A stretch of DNA of 33,420 bases from positions 1 through 33,420 of the forward strand of contig CAZOIK010000399.1 in assembly GCA_964579765.1 (NCBI GenBank), written 5' to 3'. Positions 6,235 through 14,287 of this stretch are shown here, in pieces (position 1 is the first letter of the stretch; every line of letters starts with the position of its first letter). Source of the stretch: DATNBT01 sp964579765. GTDB taxonomy: Bacteria > Acidobacteriota > Vicinamibacteria > Vicinamibacterales > CAVVIG01. The notes below the pieces were generated by a model. It did no database searches, had not been told where the DNA came from, and saw only the letters and a program-made list of their open reading frames with translations. The position numbers were made by a program, and so were the translations under genes.

Positions 6235-7914
6235 ATGCGCGCGCTCGACTGGGCCGTCGTCGTCGCGTATGTCGCGTGGATTGTGTACGACGGCCTGCGC
6301 CGGGCCAAGGGCACCGACAAGGTCGAAGGATACTTTCTCGGCAACCGTTCGCTGCCGTGGTGGGCGATCGGCCTGTCGGTCATGGCGACGCAGATGAGCG
6401 CCGTGACGCTCGTCGGCACGACGGGACAGGCGTACGCGACCGGGCTGCGGTTCATCCAGTTCTACTTCGGCCTGCCGCTCGCGATGATCGTGCTGTCGAT
6501 GACGGCGGTGCCGTTCTTCCACCGCGCGAAGGTCTACACGGCGTACGAGTATCTCGAGCGGCGCTTCGACGTGCGCGTGCGGACGCTGACGAGCTTCCTG
6601 TTCCTGATGGGGCGGGCGTTCTCGCTGGGCGTGACGCTCGCCGCGCCGGCCGTCGTCATGTCCGCGATTCTGGGCTGGCGGCTCCCGGTGACGGTGCTGG
6701 TCATCTGCATCCCGATGATCCTCTACACCAGCCTCGGCGGCGTGCAGGCGGTCGCGTGGACCGACGTCAAGCAGATGTTCGTCATCGTCGCCGGCATGGT
6801 CGCGGCGGTTGTCGTGCTGGTGGCCGGCATCACCAACCACGTCGGCTTCAGCCAGGCCCTGCACCTGGCTGGAGCGACAGGACGGCTCAACGCGGTGGAC
6901 TTCAAGTTCGATCCACGCGAGACCTACACGTTCTGGTCGGGCATCGTCGGCGGCCTGTTCCTGATGCTGGCCTACTTCGGCTGCGATCAGAGCCAGGTGC
7001 AGCGCTATCTGACGGCGAAGTCGGAGAACGAGGCGCGCGACTCGCTGATGATGAGCGCGTTCGTCAAGATTCCGCTCCAGCTGCTCGTGCTGTCGATTGG
7101 CGTGCTCGTGTTCCTCTTCTACGTCGTCCAGCCGCCGCCGATGCTCTTCAACCGCGCGTACGACGCGCAGGTGGCCGCGAGCGCGAACGGGCCGGAGTAC
7201 GCGCGCCTGCAGCAGCGGTTCGATCAGGCGATCGCCAACCGCCAGCGCGCCGCCGAGCGCGGCAGCCGCGACGAGTTCCTCCAGAGCGACGAACTGGTCA
7301 GGAACATCCGGACGCGCGCCGTCGAGATCGTGAAGGAGACGACGGGCGACTCGCGGTACGCGGACATCAACTACGTCTTTCCGACGTTCGTCACCACGCG
7401 CATGCCGGTGGGGCTGGTGGGCCTGCTCATCGCGGCGATTTTCGCCGCGGCGATGTCAGCAAGCGCGGGCGAGCTCAACGCGCTGGCGACGGCGACTATC
7501 ATCGACTTCTATCGACGCCACTTCGTCACGCGCGGCTCCGACACGCACTATCTCGCCGTCTCGAAGCTGGCGACCATCGGCTGGGGCCTGTTCGCGTGCG
7601 TCGTCGCGATGTACGCGGCGAACCAGGGGTCGCTCATCGAGGTCGTCAACCGCTATGGGTCGTTCTTTTACGGCTCGCTGCTGGGCGTGTTCATCCTCGC
7701 CATCGTGAGCAAACGCGCGACCGCCACCGGCGCGCTCGTCGGGCTGGTCGCGGGCATGGCGGTCGTGCTCACCGTCGCCTTCTCACCCTGGACGCGCGAC
7801 ATCGCGTTCCTCTGGCACAACCTGATCGGCGCCGTTGTCGTCGTCGTCGTCGGCCTCGTGGTGAGCTTCAGCGAACGTCGTATGGCGCCGGAAACGGCGA
7901 CAAGTCGAACGTGA
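6235..7914 (+). CDS. Sodium:solute symporter (SSS family)
   Basis: This is a 559-residue integral membrane protein with about 13 hydrophobic segments. Family features include the N-terminal GYFLGNRSLPWWAIGLSVMATQMSA block (transmembrane segments 1-2), YTAYEYLERRFD, YTSLGGVQAVAWTDVKQ around segment 5, and AMSASAGELNALATATIIDFYRR. It should import an organic solute with sodium; the substrate may be a carboxylate, sugar or amino-acid-like compound. A hydrophilic loop of roughly 70 residues after PPPMLFNRAYDAQ separates two membrane blocks. The gene is third in the unit with the ArgH-like lyase and tiny peptide, so its substrate may be related to that enzyme. Its 3' end overlaps the convergent collagen-repeat gene by 47 bp. 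Confidence 0.93.
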   Translation: MRALDWAVVVAYVAWIVYDGLRRAKGTDKVEGYFLGNRSLPWWAIGLSVMATQMSAVTLVGTTGQAYATGLRFIQFYFGLPLAMIVLSMTAVPFFHRAKVYTAYEYLERRFDVRVRTLTSFLFLMGRAFSLGVTLAAPAVVMSAILGWRLPVTVLVICIPMILYTSLGGVQAVAWTDVKQMFVIVAGMVAAVVVLVAGITNHVGFSQALHLAGATGRLNAVDFKFDPRETYTFWSGIVGGLFLMLAYFGCDQSQVQRYLTAKSENEARDSLMMSAFVKIPLQLLVLSIGVLVFLFYVVQPPPMLFNRAYDAQVAASANGPEYARLQQRFDQAIANRQRAAERGSRDEFLQSDELVRNIRTRAVEIVKETTGDSRYADINYVFPTFVTTRMPVGLVGLLIAAIFAAAMSASAGELNALATATIIDFYRRHFVTRGSDTHYLAVSKLATIGWGLFACVVAMYAANQGSLIEVVNRYGSFFYGSLLGVFILAIVSKRATATGALVGLVAGMAVVLTVAFSPWTRDIAFLWHNLIGAVVVVVVGLVVSFSERRMAPETATSRT

Positions 7915-8716
7915 CGAGCGGGCCGGCGGGCATCGGCACGTCCCAGCCGCTCTGCGCCGTCGGCATGCAGTCCGCCGGATCGCCGGTCGTCGAATAGCCT
8001 TGGAATGTGTCGGTGGCGATCGGGTTCCCCGGATAGAACGCGTGCGGGTCGGCGGGATTCAGCCGCTGCAGCAGCCGGAACAGCGGCGCGGGAGTCGTTT
8101 CCAGAATCGCGTATGGCTGGCCGTCGCAGGTCGCGCTCTTGTACAGCACGGGGAAGGCCATCGCCTGGACGGTTTCCGTATCGACAAGGATTGCGAGCCA
8201 GACGTCGTTGTCGCGACGTGCGACGACAACCGGATCGGCGCCGTTCAGCTTGGTCACGCCGACGATCGTGCCGAGCGGCGTGCCATTGGCGGCCACGACG
8301 GTGAGTCCCGATCCGGCGGGCCCGGGGACGCCTTGCGGTCCGATCGGCCCTTCGGGTCCTTGCGGTCCAGCCGGTCCCTGCGGTCCGGCGGGGCCGACGC
8401 CGTCGATTGTCACCGGAAAGCGCGCATCCTCGCGCCACTGACGAATCACCACTTCATAGGTGCCGGGATTCCATGAGGGCAGCGCCGCGCGGATCTGATG
8501 GGAGGTCGTTGACAGCACGCGCAGCGGCACGCCGTTGAGTTCGACGCTCGCCGTCGCCCGAAAGCCTCTGCCGCCGACGGTCAGGACGTGCGAAGCGGCG
8601 TCAGCGTACGTGCTGCCGATCCACAGGGAATCGGCCTTCACGCGTCCTGACAGGAGTACCAACGCGGAAACCACCACGACGACCGCCACCTGGCGGCGTG
8701 TGCGTTCGCTCGACAT
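7868..8716 (-). CDS. Secreted IPT/TIG-like protein with short collagen-like (GXX)10 segment
   Basis: The product has 282 residues. A hydrophobic N-terminal signal (about 9-24) leads into an IPT/TIG-like beta-sandwich region (VLTVGGRGFRATASVELNG, about 44-62). Exactly ten Gly-X-Y triplets follow at 108-137 (GPA GPQ GPA GPQ GPE GPI GPQ GVP GPA GSG). A C-terminal domain of about 145 residues, with single cysteines in SATCDG and ADCMPT, is not recognised. Bacterial collagen-like segments usually trimerise and form stalks. It is the last gene of the minor-pilin operon, 18 bp after pilX and preceded by GGAGGGAG, so it may be surface exposed or pilus associated. Its 3' end overlaps the convergent symporter gene. 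Confidence 0.85.
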   Translation of the reverse strand: MSSERTRRQVAVVVVVSALVLLSGRVKADSLWIGSTYADAASHVLTVGGRGFRATASVELNGVPLRVLSTTSHQIRAALPSWNPGTYEVVIRQWREDARFPVTIDGVGPAGPQGPAGPQGPEGPIGPQGVPGPAGSGLTVVAANGTPLGTIVGVTKLNGADPVVVARRDNDVWLAILVDTETVQAMAFPVLYKSATCDGQPYAILETTPAPLFRLLQRLNPADPHAFYPGNPIATDTFQGYSTTGDPADCMPTAQSGWDVPMPAGPLVTFDLSPFPAPYDVR

Positions 8717-8734
8717 GACTCCCTCCCTGACCGC

Positions 8735-11700
8735 CTATTTGCCGGGCCGCGTCTCCTGCGAGTAGCCGGTGATGTTGACGTCGCGGAACACCGGCGTAAA
8801 CGGGGGGAGTGTCGCAGGATTCAAGAAGTCCGTATCGAAGTTGTAGTTTCGCGTCGGAGCGCCGTAAACCGTCGAGCAGCACTTGTAGACGCCCGTGGCC
8901 TGCCGGTTGTAATAAAACGTGGCCGTCGCGCCGAGGTAGTTTACGGTGCCGCCGTTCTCGAGCAGGCGCAGGAAGTTGTGGGCGCCGCCGTCCGTGCCGA
9001 AGTCGCTCGGCGGACTGCCGGCCGACGGCCACGGGAACGCCGCGCCCTTGCCGGCGATCACGGCGACGCGGTACCACGTCGTGTTGCGGCCGCGCGCGCC
9101 AGGGCTGTACGGGTTGATGAACGAGTTCACGTCCGTCCACTCGTTCGAGAGCAGCGTCACCGCGTCCGCGATGACGGACGTCTCCGCGTTCGGCTCGCCG
9201 AAGCCCGCCTGATTTGCGTTCCAGTCGCCCTGGATGTAGACCGGGTTTTCCGTCGCGATCGTCAGCCCGGGCTGGACGATGTTGCCCAGTCCGCCGTTGA
9301 CGAGCTTCACGGCGCGGCGGAAGAGATATGCGCGGTTCGACATCATCGCGCCACGCCCGGCCGTCGCCCACGGCCGCACGTTCGTCGCGGTGTTGAAGGG
9401 CGCGACGCCTCCGGTCGGCAGCGTGTTCTGCACGCCAAGAAAGCTCGGATATTGACCGTAGACGTCGAGAATCGCGTTCGCGTTCACGTCTTCGCCGGTG
9501 TCGAGGGCGCCGTTCCTCGTGCCAGCGGCGCTCGACGGGTTGACGAAGTCTTCAAAGCCGTACTCGCCGGTCTCCAGACTGTTCGCGTCGCGGTTGTTGC
9601 GGCGATCGGAGATGTAGATGCCGTAGCCGTTGTTGCTGTAGGCGTTCGCGCCGCTGCCGGCGGCGTACGGCGCCTGGCCCGTGAGCCACTTCGACAGGTT
9701 GGCGACGTCGATGGCGATGTAGTGCATGACGCCGGCCAGCGGCAGATCGACGTTGCCCGGGTTGACGTCGCGGTTCAGCGCTTCGCGCGTGTCGAACAGC
9801 GTGTTCGGCCAGTAGTCGTACGAGTTGGTGCTGCTGGCATACGTGCACCACGTCGGGTTGCTGCTGTCGCGCAGGCGCTGCAGGCGGATGATCGCGTTGG
9901 GCGTGGGATCCGCGCACGCCGCGCCGGCCTGGTTCTTGTCGGCGAAGCCCCAGTTCAGGATCTCGGCCGTGACGTCCTGCCAGTTGTTGGCGGTGTCCTG
10001 CATCTCGATCTTGATGTAGCCGCCGATCGTGCCGGTGTCCTGCGCCACGAGGCCGGCGGTCGTGATCACGCCGGCGCCGGCATTCGTATGCGGCACGCCG
10101 CTGCACGTTGACAGCGACGTCACGCCGAATGGCCCCGCGTTCGCCGTGTTGCTGGTCGTCGTGAGGCCGAGGCACGTCACCAACGACCACGAGTTGTTGT
10201 CGATGCTCTGCATCCAGAAGCTGTTCGTGACCATCGCGTCGTTCGCCGCCGTGCTCGTCACCACGTAGTTTCTGGTGGTCGTGTTGTTCGACGTGCTCGA
10301 CACGGCCGCGTTGGTGACGAAGTTCTGCGTCTTGCCGTTGAGGTCCGTGACGATGAACGTGGCGCCCGAGGGCACGGCGAGGAGGCCGCCGCTCGCATCG
10401 GCGCGCAGGCACGATCCAAACGTGATCGTCGGCGAGGCGGACGTGCCTGTCGCCGTCGCCGTCAGGCAATTCACTCTCTGCAGGTCGCTGAGCGGACTAC
10501 CGGTCTGGATCTGGAACTGCATGCTCGACGCGCCGAGCGTGCCGGGAACGTTGTACACGCCGCCCGGGTTGGCGCCGCCGATCGCAATGGTCGTCGCGCC
10601 CGACAGGGTGCCGGCGGTCGTCGTGATGGTCTGAAGCCCGGGTGAACGCGCGATCGGCGGATGCGTCGCATCGACGGGACCGTAGCCGGCCGGCGGGGTC
10701 GTCAGCCAGTCGTTGGTCAGGCCGGCGTTCTCGTCGCCGAGCCGGATCGGAGCCGTCGCCGTGACGGTCGGCAGCGTCGTGATGTCCGCCGCCGTGTCAG
10801 ACAGCAGGATGCGAAGGCTCATCTTGCCGTACATCCGCTCGCCATAGAGTGTCGGGTTGACGGTGTTCTCGTTTGCGACCGGCCGGCGCACCAGATCGGT
10901 GTTGGCGCCGCCCGCGGTAATCACCGGCAGGTTGAGCGGCTTGGCGCCCGTGAGGCCGTTGCGGATGTACCCGTTGTACGTGCTGAGCGAAATGGTCGGC
11001 CAGCTGGTGTTGAGCGTCGGCGGGTTCACGCCGCCGGTGACACTGCCCTCGGTGGCGGCGAGCGTCCGGAACGAATTGCTGGCCTTGGCCATGCTGATAG
11101 TGCCCGCGTGCGTCGTGGACGTGTTGATGGACACGCCGTTTGCGAGCTGCTGGCGAACGATCTGTCCGACGGCCGTCACCTTGTCGGTGAGCGTCAGCGT
11201 GTTGCCGTCGCCTTCGGCGAGAAACAGGTTGCCGTTGGTGTGGACGCGCCCGCCAAAGTTGAAGTTCGGACCGGCGAAGAACGACAGGTCCACGTCGGAG
11301 AACGTGCCGAACTGGAAGACCGGAATGGCCACGGTTTCCAGAAAGCGCGTCAGATGCGCCTCGCCGCCGTTGGTCGTCTTGGCCACGACGTCCAGCTTGT
11401 AGTTCTGCTTGATGGCCTGGAGTCCCTGGTACGGGCCGCTCGACACCGTGCTCGCGCACGACCCGGAGAGCACGCCGTTGCAGAGGAACTGCAGCTGCGT
11501 GGCGCCGTACGCGGTCACGCCGTCCGGGGCGACGAACGTGACGAACGGAATCGAGGGCGCGTTGCTGCTGAGCGCCGCGATCTGCGCCGGCGTCGGGGCC
11601 ACGTTGGTCAGAAAGAGGTTCCCGAGGTCGGCGGTCAGCTTCTCGAGTCCCGACTGCGCGCCGTAGTACGCGCGCGTCTTGTCCTTGTCGATGCCGCGAA

Positions 11701-11836
11701 ACCGCTGGTCGCTCATGACGATCGTCGTGAATCCGATCATCAGCGCAGACATCAGCAGCATGACCATGATGGCGGCGAGCAGCGCGATGCCGCGCTCTGA
11801 TTGACGCCGCGACGGAGTGCAGGATGTGATCATCAT
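8735..11836 (-). CDS. pilX: Very large PilX-type minor pilin
   Basis: At 1033 residues this is several times longer than ordinary PilX (roughly 150-200). The N-terminus has the prepilin cleavage context QSERG/IALLAAIMVML with the long hydrophobic helix and then YYGAQSGLEKL, which match the PilX N-terminal domain. Position +5 after cleavage is not Glu, as is usual in PilX/GspK-type proteins. The remainder is rich in Thr, Ser, Asn and Gly. It contains GGRVHTNGNLFLAEGDGN (about 195-213) and a C-terminal block with GDWNANQAGFG, VIADAVTLLSNEW and a CC pair (KCCSTVYG). It is probably a pilus-tip or initiation subunit with a large extracellular passenger, perhaps an adhesin. It sits between pilW (17 bp gap) and the collagen-repeat gene. 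AGGG precedes the ATG. Confidence 0.88.
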   Translation of the reverse strand: MMITSCTPSRRQSERGIALLAAIMVMLLMSALMIGFTTIVMSDQRFRGIDKDKTRAYYGAQSGLEKLTADLGNLFLTNVAPTPAQIAALSSNAPSIPFVTFVAPDGVTAYGATQLQFLCNGVLSGSCASTVSSGPYQGLQAIKQNYKLDVVAKTTNGGEAHLTRFLETVAIPVFQFGTFSDVDLSFFAGPNFNFGGRVHTNGNLFLAEGDGNTLTLTDKVTAVGQIVRQQLANGVSINTSTTHAGTISMAKASNSFRTLAATEGSVTGGVNPPTLNTSWPTISLSTYNGYIRNGLTGAKPLNLPVITAGGANTDLVRRPVANENTVNPTLYGERMYGKMSLRILLSDTAADITTLPTVTATAPIRLGDENAGLTNDWLTTPPAGYGPVDATHPPIARSPGLQTITTTAGTLSGATTIAIGGANPGGVYNVPGTLGASSMQFQIQTGSPLSDLQRVNCLTATATGTSASPTITFGSCLRADASGGLLAVPSGATFIVTDLNGKTQNFVTNAAVSSTSNNTTTRNYVVTSTAANDAMVTNSFWMQSIDNNSWSLVTCLGLTTTSNTANAGPFGVTSLSTCSGVPHTNAGAGVITTAGLVAQDTGTIGGYIKIEMQDTANNWQDVTAEILNWGFADKNQAGAACADPTPNAIIRLQRLRDSSNPTWCTYASSTNSYDYWPNTLFDTREALNRDVNPGNVDLPLAGVMHYIAIDVANLSKWLTGQAPYAAGSGANAYSNNGYGIYISDRRNNRDANSLETGEYGFEDFVNPSSAAGTRNGALDTGEDVNANAILDVYGQYPSFLGVQNTLPTGGVAPFNTATNVRPWATAGRGAMMSNRAYLFRRAVKLVNGGLGNIVQPGLTIATENPVYIQGDWNANQAGFGEPNAETSVIADAVTLLSNEWTDVNSFINPYSPGARGRNTTWYRVAVIAGKGAAFPWPSAGSPPSDFGTDGGAHNFLRLLENGGTVNYLGATATFYYNRQATGVYKCCSTVYGAPTRNYNFDTDFLNPATLPPFTPVFRDVNITGYSQETRPGK

Positions 11837-11853
11837 GACAGGCCCTGGCCGAT

Positions 11854-12984
11854 CTACTTGTAGCGATCGACGTACGACAGCTGACGCAAGCTGACGACCG
11901 TCGAAATGTGGCTGCGGAGGTAGTCGTGCTGCTTGAGCGCCATCGCTTCAGAGCGCACGCCGACGTGGACGTTCACCTTGCGAATCTGATTGGCGGAGTA
12001 CGTCGTGCCGTTCAGCGTGTACGGCAGGTCGTTGACCGCGGTCGGATTCACCGAGCCGTCCACGATGTCGTACGACAGGTCCAGGTCTTCGACGACGCCC
12101 GCGAGCGCCTGTGGCGTCGTGAAGTTGTACTGCCGCATGAGCCGCGGCGTGCCGTTGCTCGGATCGACGTAATACGTGTACATCCGCACGCGCTGCACGG
12201 TCAGCGTCGTGTTCTGAATCAGGATCTGCGTGATGGAACCCGCAGCCGCGTTCCGCTGGTTGAAGCTGAAGGGGTCGTCGCTGTTCGACGCGAAGTAGAC
12301 CTGCGTCGACGTCGTGCTGGTCACCGTCTGGATCGCGTACTGCCCGTTGCTGTTGCCGAAGAGCAGCAGATCGCCTTTGTTCAGCGGTGCGACGCCGTTG
12401 TTGGGATCGCCCGCAATCCACACTTTGCTGGCGTCGTTGAGCCCGAACCACGACCCGTCCGCCGCGATCGAGCCGTTGGCCGACGCGGGAATCGTTTTGC
12501 CGCTCTTCGGCACCCAGACGTTCAGCGTCGCGACCGTGCCCGGCGGCGAACCGGCCGGCGCGAGCACCTCCTCGAGCAGCGGATCCAGCGTCAGCATCGT
12601 GATCATGTCCGTCGGCCGGTTGTCGATCACCGGCCCGAGCTGCGCGCCGGTCGTGATGGCCGACAGCGTGGTGTCGCTGACCGCGTCGAAGGTGTACGCG
12701 TATCCAGGCGGGCTCGGGCGGTTGACGTGGCCGGCGTTCGCGCCGCTTGGAATCGGAATCCCGCCGATCGGAATCAGCCGTCCGGCGACCTGGAGATCAC
12801 GGATCAGCAGGTTCGTGCCTCCTCTGAGGTTCAAGCTCGCGTCCGCCAGGTTGCTCGCGGTGCTCGTGAGACCCATCGCGTCCTTGAACGTCGTCATGGC
12901 CGCGCCGATCACGATCAGGCTGATCGTGGTGGCGAAGAGCACTTCCATGAGCGAGAAGCCGGCCTCCGATGACTGGGTGCGCAT
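11854..12984 (-). CDS. pilW: PilW-type minor pilin
   Basis: The 376-residue protein opens with a class III signal: AG/FSLMEVLFATTISLIVIG, with Gly-1, Phe+1 and Glu+5, followed by a hydrophobic helix. This is the signature processed by prepilin peptidase. The size and the order fimT-pilV-pilW-pilX match PilW, a minor pilin needed to start type IV pilus assembly. The C-terminal half has the usual beta-rich pattern, including VRMYTYYVDPSNGTPRLMRQ and the terminal VVSLRQL. AGAGGA is five bases before the ATG. It follows pilV after 13 bp. Confidence 0.9.
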   Translation of the reverse strand: MRTQSSEAGFSLMEVLFATTISLIVIGAAMTTFKDAMGLTSTASNLADASLNLRGGTNLLIRDLQVAGRLIPIGGIPIPSGANAGHVNRPSPPGYAYTFDAVSDTTLSAITTGAQLGPVIDNRPTDMITMLTLDPLLEEVLAPAGSPPGTVATLNVWVPKSGKTIPASANGSIAADGSWFGLNDASKVWIAGDPNNGVAPLNKGDLLLFGNSNGQYAIQTVTSTTSTQVYFASNSDDPFSFNQRNAAAGSITQILIQNTTLTVQRVRMYTYYVDPSNGTPRLMRQYNFTTPQALAGVVEDLDLSYDIVDGSVNPTAVNDLPYTLNGTTYSANQIRKVNVHVGVRSEAMALKQHDYLRSHISTVVSLRQLSYVDRYK

Positions 12985-12997
12985 GATCGTCCTCTCG

Positions 12998-13525
12998 CTA
13001 CGCGAAGTCGGAGATGTATGCCGTCAGCGTGTACGTGCGCGCCTGACCGTTGAGCTGATACGTAATGGTGACCGTGATGGACCGCAGATCGGTCTCGACG
13101 TCGGCGATGGCAATCTGCCGCGTGAAGCCGCTCAGCGTCTGGGTCACGTCGTCGGCGGTCCCGAGCTTCTGGTCGGGCCCAGGCAGATCGAAGCTCTCGA
13201 GGCTGGGGCCGTCGTCGTGCGTGCCGACCACGCCGTCGGGGCCGGGGGGCATCAGCGGCTGCGCGCCGTCTTTGAAGATTCCGCCCTGACTCTCGTTGCG
13301 GAGCTGGGCCCAGGTCAGCGTCTTCGAGTCGCGCGCGCTGAAGACGCTCTCGATCGCCTCCGCCGCCTTCGTCGTCGCGATGAGATCCCCGGGCGAGCTG
13401 GCGGTCTTCTGCATGCCGTTCGCGAACAGACCGACCATGCCGAGCGCGCCGACCGAAAGGATGCCGATGGCAAACATCGTTTCCAGCAGCGAGAAGCCCG
13501 ACTGACCGTTGACGGTGGTGTTCAT
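12998..13525 (-). CDS. pilV: PilV-type minor pilin
   Basis: The 175-residue protein has a prepilin signal QSG/FSLLETMFAIGILSVGALGM with Glu+5 and a hydrophobic helix. The size and operon position fit PilV, which joins PilW, PilX and FimT-like subunits in the pilus-priming complex in the inner membrane. A segment rich in Gly, Pro and Asp (PPGPDGVVGTHDDGP) lies in the middle, and PGPDQKLGTADDVTQ repeats the same Asp-rich style. These could be loops or calcium-binding turns, but this is only a resemblance. It starts two bases after the FimT-like stop codon. Confidence 0.88.
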   Translation of the reverse strand: MNTTVNGQSGFSLLETMFAIGILSVGALGMVGLFANGMQKTASSPGDLIATTKAAEAIESVFSARDSKTLTWAQLRNESQGGIFKDGAQPLMPPGPDGVVGTHDDGPSLESFDLPGPDQKLGTADDVTQTLSGFTRQIAIADVETDLRSITVTITYQLNGQARTYTLTAYISDFA

Positions 13526-13527
13526 CG

Positions 13528-14115
13528 CTACACCCGGTTCCAGCCTGGGGCGTTCGGATTGCTCGCGGCCCAGCGATAGCCGCGCACGCGGCCCGTCGAG
13601 CCCAGGACGGTGACGGCGCGGGCCGATTCGGGTCTGCTGCTAATCGACAGGAAGACGGTCCCGTTGATCGGACTGCCGCTGCTGTCCACAAGCGAGCCCT
13701 CGCCGTTGAACAGAAGGATCTGAGCCGCGCCGAAGGCGAGGGCGGAGCTGTTGCCGAACGCGTCCGGGGTATCCGGCACCTGAGGCACAAGGCTGAAGGT
13801 CACGCCTCCCTCGAGCGCCACGCTGTGAACAATCGTCGTCTGGTTGTTCGTGAGCTCGTGACGGACAATGCGAACCCAGTTGCCGCCGATGAATTGCACT
13901 TCCATCAGCCGTCGCTGGGTCATGGCCATTTCACGTGCGGTCGTGATTTCGGACATGACCAGACGCATCGCCCCGTCGCCCTGCATGGATCGGCGGACGG
14001 TGGACATCTGGGCGGCGGCCATGCCGCCGACGATGGCCATGATGCCCAGCGTCATCATGGTCTCGATGAGGGTGATGCCTCGCTCCGAGCGGATCCGGTC
14101 AGGCAAGTGGTTCAT
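13528..14115 (-). CDS. FimT/GspH-type pseudopilin
   Basis: The 195-residue protein has a prepilin cleavage site RSERG/ITLIETMMTLGIMAIVGGM (Glu+5), then a GspH/FimT-like body with TTAREMAMTQRRLMEVQF and a C-terminal STGRVRGYRW. It is the first gene of the minor-pilin operon. The frame can be extended eight codons to TTG 14139, but the ATG at 14115 gives a normal short leader before the cleavage site. No clear Shine-Dalgarno site or TANNNT box precedes it. A possible sigma-54-type site overlaps the extension. Confidence 0.85.
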   Translation of the reverse strand: MNHLPDRIRSERGITLIETMMTLGIMAIVGGMAAAQMSTVRRSMQGDGAMRLVMSEITTAREMAMTQRRLMEVQFIGGNWVRIVRHELTNNQTTIVHSVALEGGVTFSLVPQVPDTPDAFGNSSALAFGAAQILLFNGEGSLVDSSGSPINGTVFLSISSRPESARAVTVLGSTGRVRGYRWAASNPNAPGWNRV

Positions 14116-14128
14116 GCCCGACTGGCAA

Positions 14129-14144
14129 GGCAAGAGCAAGGCCA
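14129..14144 (-). promoter_or_regulatory. Candidate sigma-54 (-24/-12) promoter for the minor-pilin operon
   Basis: The minus strand reads TGGCCTTGCTCTTGCC, with GG and GC spaced as in TGGCAC-N5-TTGC. It ends 13 bases before ATG 14115. Sigma-54 control of pilin genes is common in other bacteria. The CTTGCC motif is locally repeated, so this could be chance. Confidence 0.3.
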
Positions 14145-14233
14145 GGAACGGACGAGCTGGGCTAGCTCAGATAACTGGCCGAAAAGCAGCGTCTTACGGG
14201 CGCGGCATCAGCGCGCTTCCTGATTGCGAATGC

Positions 14234-14267
14234 ACGCAAAATCAGACGGCTCTGACGGTTCCGTCAG
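14234..14267 (-). terminator. Palindrome and weak hairpin downstream of the M16 pair
   Basis: The perfect palindrome CTGACGGTTCCGTCAG (14252-14267) is followed on the minus strand by an overlapping hairpin TCAGA-GCCG-TCTGA and then TTTT. It sits 20 bp past the M16 stop codon, so it may end that transcript. The palindrome could also be an operator for the pilin operon. Confidence 0.35.
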
Positions 14268-14287
14268 TCCCTTCCCGCAGCTCAGGC

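Noticed and set aside
8338..8427. The GXX-coding tract considered as a DNA tandem repeat or CRISPR-like array
   Set aside because: It is explained by collagen-type coding (ten Gly-X-Y triplets); there are no spacers or direct repeats of CRISPR size.
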